A stretch of DNA of 64,000 nucleotides from Roseateles_C aquae (GTDB taxonomy: Bacteria > Pseudomonadota > Gammaproteobacteria > Burkholderiales > Burkholderiaceae_C), in the NCBI RefSeq assembly GCF_032337115.1, contig NZ_JAVXZY010000004.1, positions 395,083 to 459,082 of the forward strand, given 5' to 3'. The position numbers and the translations under genes are program-made. Below the pieces are notes generated by a model, which was not told the DNA's origin, made no database searches, and saw only the letters and a program-made list of their open reading frames with translations. Below are positions 1 through 8,911 of this stretch, in pieces; the stretch's first letter is position 1; every line of letters starts with the position of its first letter.

Positions 1-2
1 CG

Positions 3-659
3 CCGAAGTTCGCGATCGAGGGCCTGCACAAGCTGGTGCAGAAGGTGGCGCCGGCGGTCCCGGTGCCAACCAGCGAATCGGCCGAGTACGTTTTCAATCT
101 GCTCTCGGCCACCGGCAGCGGCATCCTGCTGGCCGCGGTGATCGGTGGCCTGGCCATGGGCTACGGCCTGCCGGCGCTGCTGCGCTGCTTTGTGCGCACG
201 CTCTGGCTGGTGCGCTACTCGCTGCTGACCATCGTGCTGATGCTGGCGCTGGGCACGCTGACGCGCTTCTCCGGCCTGGACACGACGCTGGGCCTGGCCT
301 TCGCCAGCACCGGCGTGTTCTACCCCTTCTTCGGCACCTTGATGGGCTGGATGGGCGTGGCGCTGACCGGCTCGGACACCGCTTCCAACGTGCTCTTCGG
401 CGGCATGCAGAAGGTCGCGGCCGAGCAACTGGGCCTGAACCCCAATCTGATGGGCGCGGCCAACAGCTCGGGCGGCGTGATGGGCAAGATGATCGACGCA
501 CAATCGATCGTGGTGGCCTCGACGGCAACGCGCTGGTTCGATCGCGAAGGCGACATCCTGCGCTACGTCTTCTTCCATTCGATCGCACTGGCCTGCCTGG
601 TTGGCCTGTTCGTCACGCTGCAAGCCTATGTGCCGCCGTTCACCTGGATGGTGCACTGA
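3..659 (+). CDS. lldP: L-lactate/glycolate permease, C-terminal part
   Basis: This is the last 218 or so residues of a LldP/GlcA-family proton symporter; the open frame runs through the left window edge, so the N-terminal half is outside. Several hydrophobic membrane segments are visible, and the conserved family block ANSSGGVMGKMIDAQSI lies at about 483-518. The family takes up L-lactate, D-lactate and glycolate across the inner membrane. The stop is 30 nt before glcD on the same strand, so permease and oxidase are probably co-transcribed. That context makes a glycolate permease (GlcA) role as likely as LldP; the sequence cannot separate the two. Confidence 0.9.
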   Translation, partial: PKFAIEGLHKLVQKVAPAVPVPTSESAEYVFNLLSATGSGILLAAVIGGLAMGYGLPALLRCFVRTLWLVRYSLLTIVLMLALGTLTRFSGLDTTLGLAFASTGVFYPFFGTLMGWMGVALTGSDTASNVLFGGMQKVAAEQLGLNPNLMGAANSSGGVMGKMIDAQSIVVASTATRWFDREGDILRYVFFHSIALACLVGLFVTLQAYVPPFTWMVH

Positions 660-689
660 GCACCTGCAGCAGCGCTACAGTCAGCCCCC

Positions 690-2156
690 ATGCCTCACCT
701 GACGACCCAAGCCGAGCTGGTGGCTGCGCTGCAGCCGCTGCTGCCCGCCCATGCCTTGCTGTGGACGCCCGAGGACACCACGCCCTACGAGTGCGATGGC
801 CTGACCGCCTACCGCGAACGGCCGCTGGCCGTGGCGCTGCCGGAGGACGAGGCGCAGCTGGCTGCCGTGCTGCGCGCCTGCCATCAGCTGCAGGTGCCGG
901 TGGTGGCCCGCGGCGCCGGCACCGGGCTCTCAGGCGGCGCCTTGCCGCACCGGCAAGGCCTGACCCTGGCGCTGGCCAAGTTCAATCGCATCCTGGCCGT
1001 CGACGTGACGGCACGCACGGCCCGGGTGCAGTGCGGTGTGCGCAATCTGGCCATCTCCGAGGCGGCCGCTCCTTTCGGGCTTTATTACGCCCCCGACCCC
1101 AGCAGCCAGATCGCCTGCACCATTGGCGGCAATGTGGCCGAGAACTCCGGCGGCGTGCATTGCCTGAAGTACGGGCTGACGCTGCACAACGTGCTGCGCG
1201 TGCGCGGCTTCACCGCGCAGGGCGAGGCGGTCGAATTCGGCAGCGAGGCGCTTGACGCCGCCGGGCTGGATCTGCTGGCCGTGCTGGTGGGCAGCGAGGG
1301 CATGCTGGCGGTGATCACCGAGGTCACCGTCAAGCTGACGCCCAAGCCACAGCTGGCGCGCTGCATCATGGCCAGCTTCGACGACCTGCGCCAGGCCGGC
1401 GACGCGGTGGCCGGCATCGTCGCCGCCGGCATCATCCCGGCCGGCCTGGAGATGATGGACAAGCCGATGACGGCGGCGGTGGAAGACTTCGTCCACGCCG
1501 GCTACGACCTCGACGCTGAGGCCATCCTGCTCTGCGAGAGCGACGGCACGCCGGAAGAGGTGGAGGAAGAGATTGGCCGCATGCAGGCGGTGCTGGCCGC
1601 CCATGGCGCGACACGCCTGGCCGTCAGCGAGAACGAGGCGCAGCGGCTCAAGTTCTGGAGTGGGCGCAAGAACGCCTTTCCAGCCTCGGGCCGCATCAGC
1701 CCCGACTACATGTGCATGGACTCAACCATCCCGCGCAAGCAGCTGGCCACGCTGCTGCTTGCCATCCAGCAAATGGAGAAGAAGTACGGCCTGCGCTGCG
1801 CCAACGTCTTCCATGCCGGCGACGGCAATCTGCATCCGCTGATCCTGTTCGACGCCAATGACCCGGACCAGCTGGAGCGCTGCGAACGCTTCGGCGCCGA
1901 GATCCTGGAACTCAGCGTCGAGCTGGGCGGCACGGTGACCGGCGAGCATGGCGTCGGCATCGAGAAGCTGAATTCGATGTGTGTGCAGTTCTCGCCCGAG
2001 GAGCGTGAGCAGATGTTTGCGCTCAAGCGCGCCTTCGACCCCTTGCAGCTGCTCAATCCCGGCAAAGTCATCCCGACGCTGCACCGCTGTGCCGAGTACG
2101 GCCGCATGCATGTCAAGCGCGGCCTGCTGGCCTTCCCCGAACTGGAGCGCTTTTGA
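690..2156 (+). CDS. glcD: Glycolate oxidase FAD subunit GlcD
   Basis: Catalytic flavoprotein subunit of the membrane-associated glycolate oxidase, which oxidises glycolate to glyoxylate and passes electrons on through GlcF. The 488-residue protein has the usual family length. An N-terminal FAD-binding type 4 domain carries VVARGAGTGLSGG at about residues 70-82, and the C-terminal FAD-linked oxidase domain carries HAGDGNLHP (about 374-382) and GTVTGEHGVG (about 413-422). It is the first gene of glcDEF and its stop overlaps the glcE start. A D-lactate dehydrogenase of the same superfamily is the main alternative, but the D-E-F order supports glycolate oxidase. Confidence 0.93.
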   Translation: MPHLTTQAELVAALQPLLPAHALLWTPEDTTPYECDGLTAYRERPLAVALPEDEAQLAAVLRACHQLQVPVVARGAGTGLSGGALPHRQGLTLALAKFNRILAVDVTARTARVQCGVRNLAISEAAAPFGLYYAPDPSSQIACTIGGNVAENSGGVHCLKYGLTLHNVLRVRGFTAQGEAVEFGSEALDAAGLDLLAVLVGSEGMLAVITEVTVKLTPKPQLARCIMASFDDLRQAGDAVAGIVAAGIIPAGLEMMDKPMTAAVEDFVHAGYDLDAEAILLCESDGTPEEVEEEIGRMQAVLAAHGATRLAVSENEAQRLKFWSGRKNAFPASGRISPDYMCMDSTIPRKQLATLLLAIQQMEKKYGLRCANVFHAGDGNLHPLILFDANDPDQLERCERFGAEILELSVELGGTVTGEHGVGIEKLNSMCVQFSPEEREQMFALKRAFDPLQLLNPGKVIPTLHRCAEYGRMHVKRGLLAFPELERF

Positions 2157-3241
2157 TGAGCGCCACCCTCACCGCATTGCAGGAGCGCATCCGCGCCGCC
2201 GCCGCTGCCGGCACGGCGCTGGACATCCAGGGCCAGGGCAGCAAGGCCTTTTATGGCCAGACTCCGCGGGGTGAGCCGCTCAGCACGGCCGGCCTGAACG
2301 GCGTGCGCAGCTATGAGCCCAGCGAGCTGGTCGTCAGCGTCGGCGCCGGCACACCGCTGGTGGACCTGGAGGCCTTGCTGGCCACCCAGGGCCAGTGCCT
2401 GCCCTTCGAGCCGCCGCGCTTTGGCGGCGCCGGCACGGTGGGCGGCATGGTCGCCGCGGGGCTGTCCGGCCCGGCGCGTGCGGCCGTCGGCTCGGTGCGC
2501 GATCACCTGCTCGGGGCCACGCTGCTCAATGGCCGCGGCGAGCTGCTCAGCTTTGGCGGCACGGTGATGAAGAACGTCGCCGGCTACGATGTGTCGCGGC
2601 TGCTGGCCGGCAGCCTGGGCGTGCTGGGGCTGATCGTCGAGGTGTCCTTGAAGGTGCTGCCGCTGCCACGCGCCGTGCTGACGCTGCGCTTCGAGATGGC
2701 CGAGGCCGAGGCGCTGGCGCAGCTGAACCGCTGGGGCGCGCAGCCCTTGCCCATCCAGGCCAGCGCCTGCTGGGACGGCGCATTGCTGCTGCGCCTGGTA
2801 GGCGCCGAGGCCGCCGTGCAGGCCGCCCGCGCCCGGCTCGGCGGCGAGGAGATTCCTGCCGCGCTGGCGCAGCCCTTCTGGCAAGGCCTGCGCGACCACA
2901 GCGACGAGTTCTTCCAGGGCGCAGCGCGTGCCGTGGCCGGCGGGGCCAAGCTCTGGCGCGTCTCGGTGCCGCAAACGGCGCCGGTGCTCCGGCTGCATGG
3001 CGAGCAGATGATCGAATGGGGCGGCGCACAGCGCTGGGTCACCACACCGCTGCCGGCCGCGCAGCTGCGCGAGATGGTCACGGCCCTGGGCGGTCATGCG
3101 ACGCTGTTCCGCTCGCTGGACAAGTCCGTTGGCGTGTTCGCGCCGCTGCCTGCCCCGCTGCTGCGCATCCACCGCGAACTGAAGAAGTCCTTTGACCCGC
3201 TGGGCATCTTCAACCCCGGCCGCCTCTATCCCGAGCTCTGA
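2156..3241 (+). CDS. glcE: Glycolate oxidase FAD-binding subunit GlcE
   Basis: Second flavoprotein subunit of glycolate oxidase, 361 residues, a shorter relative of GlcD. The FAD-binding type 4 domain is shown by GGAGTVGGMVAAGLSGP (about residues 88-104) and GTVMKNVAGYDVSRLLAG (about 138-155). The ATG at 2156 shares its A with the last base of the glcD TGA, typical of translational coupling; a TTG one codon upstream is less likely. The C-terminal end (KKSFDPLGIFNPGRLYPE) is the usual family ending. glcF begins 6 nt downstream. Confidence 0.93.
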   Translation: MSATLTALQERIRAAAAAGTALDIQGQGSKAFYGQTPRGEPLSTAGLNGVRSYEPSELVVSVGAGTPLVDLEALLATQGQCLPFEPPRFGGAGTVGGMVAAGLSGPARAAVGSVRDHLLGATLLNGRGELLSFGGTVMKNVAGYDVSRLLAGSLGVLGLIVEVSLKVLPLPRAVLTLRFEMAEAEALAQLNRWGAQPLPIQASACWDGALLLRLVGAEAAVQAARARLGGEEIPAALAQPFWQGLRDHSDEFFQGAARAVAGGAKLWRVSVPQTAPVLRLHGEQMIEWGGAQRWVTTPLPAAQLREMVTALGGHATLFRSLDKSVGVFAPLPAPLLRIHRELKKSFDPLGIFNPGRLYPEL

Positions 3242-3247
3242 TTCGCG

Positions 3248-4489
3248 ATGCAAACCCAACTCGCCCCCGAATTCCAAGGCACACCCGCCGGCGAACAGGC
3301 CGAGGCCATCCTGCGCCGTTGTGTGCACTGCGGCTTTTGCACCGCCACCTGCCCGACCTACCAGCTGCTCGGCGACGAGCTCGACGGCCCGCGCGGCCGC
3401 ATCTACCTGATCAAGCAGGTGATGGAAGGCGCCGAGCCCACGCGCAAGACCCAGCTGCATCTGGACCGCTGCCTGAGCTGCCGCAATTGCGAGAGCACCT
3501 GCCCGTCCGGCGTTGAATACGGCCAGCTGCTGGACATCGGCCGGGAGGTCGTCGATGCCAAGGTCGAGCGCCCGCGCCAGGAACGTGCCGTGCGCTGGCT
3601 GCTGAAAGAAGGCCTGACCTCGCCCGCCTTCAAGCCCGCGCTGCGTGTCGGCCAGCTGCTGCGGCCCCTGGTGCCGGCGGCGCTGCGCGACAAGATCCCC
3701 GCCGCCGCGCCCGCCCGTGCGCATGACTGGCCGACCCGGCCGCATCCGCGCCAGGTGCTGATGCTGCTGGGCTGCGTGCAGCCGGCGATGATGCCCAATA
3801 TCAACAGCGCCACGGCCCGCGTGCTTGATGCCGCCGGCATCCAGACCGTGGTGGCCGACGATGCCGGCTGCTGCGGCGCGATCCGCAGCCATCTGAGCGA
3901 TCACCAGGGCGGCCTGGACGATATGCGCCGCAATGTCGATGCCTGGTGGCCGCTGATTCAGGGCGGCAGCATTGAAGCCATCGTGATGAATGCCTCGGGC
4001 TGCGGCGTCACCGTCAAGGACTATGGCCGCGCGCTGGCCCGCGACCCGGCCTATGCCGAGCGCGCTGCCAACATCAGCGCGCTGACCCGCGACCTGAGCG
4101 AGCTGCTGCCCGCGATGCTGCCCGCGCTGAAGCAGCAGCTCGCGCGGCGCGGTGCTGCCAAGCCCCGCCTGGCCTACCACCCGCCCTGCACGCTGCAGCA
4201 TGGCCAGCAGCTGCGCGGCGGTGTCGAGTCAGGCCTGCGCGAACTGGGCTTCGAGATCCATCTCGCGCCCAGCGACAGCCACCTCTGCTGCGGCTCGGCC
4301 GGCACCTATTCGGTGCTGCAGGCGGCGCTGTCCAAGCAGCTGCGCGAGCGCAAGCTGGCCGCGCTGGCGCCGCTGCAGGCCGAGGCCATCGTCTCGGCCA
4401 ATATCGGCTGCATCCAGCAGCTGCAATCGGGCAGCACGCTGCCGGTGCGGCACTGGATCGAGGTGCTGGACGAAGCGCTGTCGGGCTGA
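3248..4489 (+). CDS. glcF: Glycolate oxidase iron-sulfur subunit GlcF
   Basis: Electron-transfer subunit of glycolate oxidase, 413 residues. Two ferredoxin-type 4Fe-4S motifs are present, CVHCGFCTATCP near residue 25 and CLSCRNCESTCP near residue 75. Two cysteine-rich CCG-type domains follow (AGCCGAIRSH near 213 and CCGSAGTYS near 346), as in heterodisulfide-reductase-like proteins. It is the last gene of the permease-glcDEF operon. No glcG, glcB or GlcC-type regulator is visible inside the window. Confidence 0.94.
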   Translation: MQTQLAPEFQGTPAGEQAEAILRRCVHCGFCTATCPTYQLLGDELDGPRGRIYLIKQVMEGAEPTRKTQLHLDRCLSCRNCESTCPSGVEYGQLLDIGREVVDAKVERPRQERAVRWLLKEGLTSPAFKPALRVGQLLRPLVPAALRDKIPAAAPARAHDWPTRPHPRQVLMLLGCVQPAMMPNINSATARVLDAAGIQTVVADDAGCCGAIRSHLSDHQGGLDDMRRNVDAWWPLIQGGSIEAIVMNASGCGVTVKDYGRALARDPAYAERAANISALTRDLSELLPAMLPALKQQLARRGAAKPRLAYHPPCTLQHGQQLRGGVESGLRELGFEIHLAPSDSHLCCGSAGTYSVLQAALSKQLRERKLAALAPLQAEAIVSANIGCIQQLQSGSTLPVRHWIEVLDEALSG

Positions 4490-4922
4490 CACCTCAGGTG
4501 CGACCAGAGTCCGTCAAGGGCGAATATCGCCCACTTTGCGACATACGGCACTCACCCATCTCAAAAACACCCGCAGTAGCCCAGATTGGTTCTAAACCGG
4601 ACTGCTAGGTGTAACCGACGGGACAGCAGCTGTGCGCCATTCGCACAATACAAGGGCAAACCAGCAGAGGGCGATTAGAAATTCTTTACAAAATAGCGGC
4701 ATAACAGGAGGAGGGGCCCTGGTGGCAACTCGCACCGAAGAGGCTGGAGCGTGCAACACCGTGGGGTGGGGCGCCCAGACCCGGAGCCGGCATGTCGCTG
4801 AGGGCTGATATGCGAGGCTGCAAGGCCGGATCATGCGCAAGCAGGGTTCGGCCTTTGCTTTTCTGGGTGACGCGATTTGCTCGGCGATACTGGAACGCAT
4901 GTCGTCGTTCGGATCACGCTCC
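4490..4922. other. Long intergenic region between glcF and the phosphatase-family gene
   Basis: About 430 nt with no convincing gene. An A/T-rich patch at about 4674-4704 contrasts with its surroundings and could be a promoter. It is followed by about 115 nt of G-rich sequence and then a hairpin with a T-run at 4820-4862. A small RNA or an attenuated leader for the downstream lipoprotein gene would explain this layout. I could not match it to a known riboswitch, 6S, SRP RNA or RNase P RNA. Confidence 0.5.
4820..4862 (+). terminator. Terminator-like hairpin upstream of the phosphatase-family lipoprotein gene
   Basis: GCAAGGCCGGA (4820-4830) pairs with TTCGGCCTTTGC (4847-4858), giving about 11 pairs with one G-T wobble and one bulged base, and is followed at once by TTTT. 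It lies 60 nt before the ATG at 4923, so it may end a small RNA or act as a leader attenuator. The 16-nt loop is longer than usual, which lowers confidence. Confidence 0.45.
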
Positions 4923-6671
4923 ATGAAACTGACCCGCCGTGCCCTGCCCGCGCTGCTCTCACTGAGCGCGCTCTCCCTGCTGTGCGCCTGCGCCGCCGCG
5001 CCCACCGCACCCAGCACGCCCCTGCCTGGCCCCGGCAGCAGCCCGGCCAAGCCCAAGCTGATCGTCTTCGTTGTCATCGACGGCCTGCCAATGCGCCAAG
5101 TCCTGGACAACCGCGACCTGTTCGAGCCCGATGGTTTCCGCCGCTTTCTTGACCGCGGCACCTGGTTCTCCGAAGCCCATTACGGCCATGCGCACACCGT
5201 CACCGCGGCCGGCCACGCAGTGATGCTGAGCGGCGCCTACCCGCAACGCAGCGGCATCATCAGCAATGAATGGGTGGACCCGCAGACACGCAAGCCGGTC
5301 TACAACACCATGGATGCCGACTACCAATACATCGGCCACAAGACCGCCGCGCTGGCCGGCACCAGCCCGCGGATGCTGCTGGCCGAGACCGTCGGCGATG
5401 TGCTGCGCGGCAACGAGCCGGCGTCCAAGATGATTGGCATCTCGGGCAAGGACCGCGGCGCCATCCTGCCCGCCGGCCACAAGGGCACGGCCTATATGTA
5501 CATGAGCGAGACCGGCCAGTTCGCGTCCAGCACCTATTACATGCCGGCCCACCCGCAATGGGTGCAGGCCTTCAACGCCGCGCGCCCTGCTGACGCCTTC
5601 TTCCACAAGGCCTGGGCGCCGTTGCTGCCGGGCTGGAATTGCCCGCAGGCGATCGCGTCCAACTGTGCCTATGCCCGCTCGGTGCCCGACGGCCAAACCT
5701 GGCAGAGCAGCGGCGGCAATGGCAACACCCTGCCCGCCGTGCTTGGCGCCCCGCTCGACAAGCCAGGCCCGGCCTTCTACGGCAATATCCTGGCCAGCCC
5801 CTTCGGTGATGAGCTGACGCTGGCCTTTGCCCGCGCCGCCATCGAGGGCGAGGCGCTGGGCGCCGATGACAGGCCGGACATCCTCTCGGTCAGCCTGTCC
5901 AGCCACGACTACGTCAACCATGCCTTCGGGCCGGAATCGCGGCTGTCGCAAGACCACCTGCTGCGGCTGGACCGCCATCTGCAGGCCTTCTTCCGCGACC
6001 TGGACGCCAAGGTCGGCAAGAACAACTACCTGCTGATGCTGACCGCCGACCATGGCTTTGCCGACACGCCGGAATGGGCCGCCAGCCAGGGCCGCGATGC
6101 CAAGCGCATCCCGGGCAGCGATCTGGTCAAGTTCGCCAATGCCGGCCTCGGCAAACAGTTTGGCGACGGGCGCTGGGTGACCGAACTTTCGGCCATGGGC
6201 CTGCTGTTCGACGAAGCCCTGATCAGCAGCCGCGGCCTCAAGCGCGAACAGGTCTACGCCGCCGCCAAGCTGGTGATGCTGCAACACCCCGAGGTGGCCG
6301 CCGTCTACACGCCCGACGAGCTGGCGGCCAACACGCCCGCACCCGCGCTGCTGCAGCAGATGCGCAAGTCCTGGCATGCCGAACGCGCCGCGCCGGTGCA
6401 GGTGATCATGAAGGAAGGCCGCCTGTTCGGCAGCCGGCCGGTGGGCAGCTCGCACGGCACGCCCTACCGCTACGACACCCATGTACCGCTGCTGAGCTGG
6501 GGCCCGGCCTGGGTCGGTGCCGGCGAAGTCAAGACGCCGGTCGAGATTGCCGACGTGGCGCCCACCTTGTCGCGCGTGCTCGGCCTGCGCGCACCGGCGC
6601 AGTCGCAGGGCAAGCCGCTGCCCCTGCCCCTGCCCCTGCCGCTGCCCCTGCCCTTGCCTCTAAGCCGCTAG
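4923..6671 (+). CDS. Exported lipoprotein of the alkaline phosphatase/phosphodiesterase superfamily
   Basis: A 582-residue probable phosphatase or phosphodiesterase. The N-terminus (KLTRR then a hydrophobic stretch ending LCAC, Cys23) is a lipoprotein signal. The metal-site pattern of the superfamily is present: VIDG near residue 51, the probable nucleophile Thr in TVTAAGH near 95, SSHDYVNH near 324, TADHGF near 376 and SSHGTPYRYDTH near 506. The closest overall pattern is the type I phosphodiesterase/PafA-like group; the substrate is not known. The frame is open upstream (ATG at 4899 and 4833), but 4923 best fits the signal peptide. The C-terminus is an unusual Pro-Leu tail from a hexamer repeat. 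Confidence 0.82.
   Translation: MKLTRRALPALLSLSALSLLCACAAAPTAPSTPLPGPGSSPAKPKLIVFVVIDGLPMRQVLDNRDLFEPDGFRRFLDRGTWFSEAHYGHAHTVTAAGHAVMLSGAYPQRSGIISNEWVDPQTRKPVYNTMDADYQYIGHKTAALAGTSPRMLLAETVGDVLRGNEPASKMIGISGKDRGAILPAGHKGTAYMYMSETGQFASSTYYMPAHPQWVQAFNAARPADAFFHKAWAPLLPGWNCPQAIASNCAYARSVPDGQTWQSSGGNGNTLPAVLGAPLDKPGPAFYGNILASPFGDELTLAFARAAIEGEALGADDRPDILSVSLSSHDYVNHAFGPESRLSQDHLLRLDRHLQAFFRDLDAKVGKNNYLLMLTADHGFADTPEWAASQGRDAKRIPGSDLVKFANAGLGKQFGDGRWVTELSAMGLLFDEALISSRGLKREQVYAAAKLVMLQHPEVAAVYTPDELAANTPAPALLQQMRKSWHAERAAPVQVIMKEGRLFGSRPVGSSHGTPYRYDTHVPLLSWGPAWVGAGEVKTPVEIADVAPTLSRVLGLRAPAQSQGKPLPLPLPLPLPLPLPLSR
6615..6660 (+). repeat. CTGCCC-type hexanucleotide tandem repeat encoding a Pro-Leu tail
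   Basis: About seven copies of a CTGCCC/CTGCCG/TTGCCT hexamer directly before the stop codon of the phosphatase-family gene encode alternating Leu and Pro. Because the unit is 6 bp, gain or loss of copies keeps the frame and only changes tail length. Confidence 0.85.
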
Positions 6672-6681
6672 GCATTCACCT

Positions 6682-8280
6682 TCAGTAAGGCCGCAAAATC
6701 TGACGCCAGAGGCGCTCGCGCAGCCACTGGGCGGCAGCCAAGTCCAGGCAGGGAATGTCCAGGGCGCGATGCTGGCGCGAACCGCCCAGCGTATCGGCGC
6801 GCAGATGGGTCAAGCCCAGGCTGCGATCCAGCGCCGAGCTGTACAAGGCCACATGCTGCAGCCGCGGACCGGCGATCAGCACCCACTGCCGATTCAAGAC
6901 GCCGTGGCGGTAGAGCAGCAATTCGCCCTGTTCGGCCACAGCGGCAAATGCGGTCCAGGCCCGGGCGTAGGCAAACAGTGCCAGCACTGCCAGCAGCGCC
7001 ACACCCGCCAAGCCGATAGCCGGCAGCGCCCAGTGCAGGGCGACATTGATCATGACGCCTGCCCCCAGAATCAGCGCGAGCCAGCGCCCTTGCCCCCAGA
7101 GTTGTCGCCACAGCGTTTTCGTGCCGAGCGGCCGCCACTGCAAGGCGGCCCAGTCCAGCGCGGGCAGACAACGCTGCAGCATCTGCTGCGCCTCTGCGGG
7201 CGTGGCAATCGGGGCCAGCTCCTCGAAGCGCCCGCCCGGCGCCAGGCCATGCTCATGTTGATCGCCATCGCCCGCCACGGTCACGGCCAGGCGGCAGCGT
7301 CCCATCAGGCGGTGGCGCAGGTTCTGCTGCATTTCCCAGCGCTGCAGCCGCGGCAGCCTGGCGCTGGCGCTGACGCGCGTGCTCAAGCCACGCCGCTGAA
7401 CCAGCTTCTCGCCCTGTTGCTCGAGATGAAAGCCGTGGTATTTGAACAGCGCCAGCACGATGGACAGCAGGTTCAGCACCAGCAAGCCGACCAGCAACAA
7501 GACCCCGGCTTCAAGCAGCCACCAGCCCCAGTGCCCCTGGGCCAGCAGGCCGGCACTGGTCTGCTTCAGCCAGACCAGCGGCACCCGCATCGCGCGCAGA
7601 AAAGGTTCGCGCAGCTGATCCTTCTGCATCACCGCACCGAATAGCACGCCGACGATGACCATGCCGCGGTTCGACGCCAGCCCCAGGCGGACGATCTCAC
7701 CCATGCCTAGCTGCAACCAGGTACGCGGCGCACTGCTGCTGTGGCCGACTGCCGGCGCAACAGCGGTCTCGGTGCCGATGCTGGCAAGGGTTTCGGTGGC
7801 CGCCGGCGCCACCGCGTCAGGTGCGGGTGCGTGGCGCAGCCGCGCCTCCAGCGCCACCGCGGCACGCAGGCTGAGCACGCGCATCACCGCCTCCGGCTTG
7901 CCGCCAGCGGCCGATTCCAGGCTGAGCTCGGTCACCCCCAGGAGCCGGTGCAGCAGCTGCCGACGCTGGTTGCTGGTATGGATGCGCGCCAGCGGGATAT
8001 GCCGCCACTCGCGACCCAGCACGCCCTCCTGGACCAGCAACTCGCCGTCTTTGAGCTGATAGCGATAGCGGCTGGTGCGCAGCACCGACCACATTGCAAT
8101 CAGGCACAGGGGCACCGTGGCCCACAACTCCCAGCCCTGATGGCCACGGCCGAGCACTAGCCCTCCGAGGACAGGCAGCGCCACCTTGCGCAACATACCG
8201 CCAGCGACGAACAACGCCGACAGCGGGTGCAGGCGCTGCGCCTCGGCCTCCTGCAGCGGCGACAACCCCTGCTCACTCAT
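6682..8280 (-). CDS. PH-domain membrane protein, YdbT-like
   Basis: A 532-residue membrane protein of the bacterial PH-domain (bPH2, formerly DUF304) type. It alternates hydrophobic segment pairs (about residues 30-65, 220-270 and 400-435) with soluble bPH2 modules; the first module contains YRYQLKDGELLVQEGVLGRE and IPLARIHTSNQRR, the usual signature. In the Bacillus homologues this pairing is YdbS/YdbT, linked to tolerance of other bacteria's toxins; the role here is unknown. Its start overlaps the end of the upstream PH-domain gene by 8 nt, so the two are translationally coupled. Confidence 0.85.
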   Translation of the reverse strand: MSEQGLSPLQEAEAQRLHPLSALFVAGGMLRKVALPVLGGLVLGRGHQGWELWATVPLCLIAMWSVLRTSRYRYQLKDGELLVQEGVLGREWRHIPLARIHTSNQRRQLLHRLLGVTELSLESAAGGKPEAVMRVLSLRAAVALEARLRHAPAPDAVAPAATETLASIGTETAVAPAVGHSSSAPRTWLQLGMGEIVRLGLASNRGMVIVGVLFGAVMQKDQLREPFLRAMRVPLVWLKQTSAGLLAQGHWGWWLLEAGVLLLVGLLVLNLLSIVLALFKYHGFHLEQQGEKLVQRRGLSTRVSASARLPRLQRWEMQQNLRHRLMGRCRLAVTVAGDGDQHEHGLAPGGRFEELAPIATPAEAQQMLQRCLPALDWAALQWRPLGTKTLWRQLWGQGRWLALILGAGVMINVALHWALPAIGLAGVALLAVLALFAYARAWTAFAAVAEQGELLLYRHGVLNRQWVLIAGPRLQHVALYSSALDRSLGLTHLRADTLGGSRQHRALDIPCLDLAAAQWLRERLWRQILRPY

Positions 8281-8770
8281 GCTGGCCTCGCACGCTGGGC
8301 ATCAGCGCTGCGCGCAGGGCATGGGCCTCGGCCACCGGCAGGCCATGAACCACGGCCTTGTGATCATGCTGCCCCGCCGTATGCAAGACCAGACTGGCCA
8401 TGCCCCAGGCACGTTCCAGTGGTCCTTGATGAACGTCGAGATGCTGCAGTCGCGCGATCGGGATCCAGACCTCCTGGCGCCACCAGACGCCGTGGCGCAG
8501 GCGCAGCCCCTCACCAACGAACAGACAGGCTTCGAACAAAGCGAAACGCCGGGCGCCGTGATAGAGCAAAGGCAGCGGCGGCAACAGGGCCGCCCACATC
8601 AGCAACTGCGCATGGGCCGGCGCGAGTTCGCCCTCGCCGAGCAAGGCCCAGGGCAGATAAAACAGTGCGGCAGCGACCACCACCGAGATCAGCAGGCCGC
8701 GCAACAACCACAGCCAGCGCAACGCCAGCAGCTTGGGCAGGATGCGCCCCTGCGCTTCGGATTCAGCCAT
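8273..8770 (-). CDS. PH-domain membrane protein, YdbS-like
   Basis: A 165-residue partner of the larger PH-domain protein. Two membrane segments (about residues 17-40 and 52-70) are followed by one bPH2 module with LFEACLFVGEGLRLRHGVWW and IPIARLQHLDVHQGP. The ATG at 8770 is chosen because the hydrophobic region starts soon after it and GGAGG/GGGAAG purine stretches precede it; the frame is open upstream but without family-like sequence. YdbS and YdbT homologues are normally encoded as a pair, as here. Confidence 0.83.
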   Translation of the reverse strand: MAESEAQGRILPKLLALRWLWLLRGLLISVVVAAALFYLPWALLGEGELAPAHAQLLMWAALLPPLPLLYHGARRFALFEACLFVGEGLRLRHGVWWRQEVWIPIARLQHLDVHQGPLERAWGMASLVLHTAGQHDHKAVVHGLPVAEAHALRAALMPSVRGQHE

Positions 8771-8911
8771 GTCTTCCCGTCCTCCGCCCTGTCGGGCTCG
8801 CTTAGGCCGCCCCATGGGCCTGGACGCTGATTGTGCCCGGCAGGCTGGCATCAACGGCGAGACACCCCGCCAGGAAAACCCGAGCAGCCGGCGCGCCGTT
8901 TGCCGAGCTCG

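Noticed and set aside
1706..4201. Long antisense open frame of 831 codons across glcD-glcE-glcF
   Set aside because: It is the shadow of GC-rich coding DNA: the opposite strand has clear glcDEF motifs, while this frame gives low-complexity Gln/Ala/Gly/His/Arg-rich sequence with no domain.
4640..4680. CGCACAATACAAGGGCAAACC resembling the start of a c-di-GMP-I riboswitch
   Set aside because: Only the AGGGCAAACC part matches; the required GNRA-type helix and the later CGCAAAGCC-type element are missing.
4710..4860. 6S RNA, SRP RNA or RNase P RNA in the leader of the phosphatase-family gene
   Set aside because: None of the conserved core sequences (for example the GGAAGGNAGCA SRP loop or the RNase P GAGGAAAGTC region) is present.
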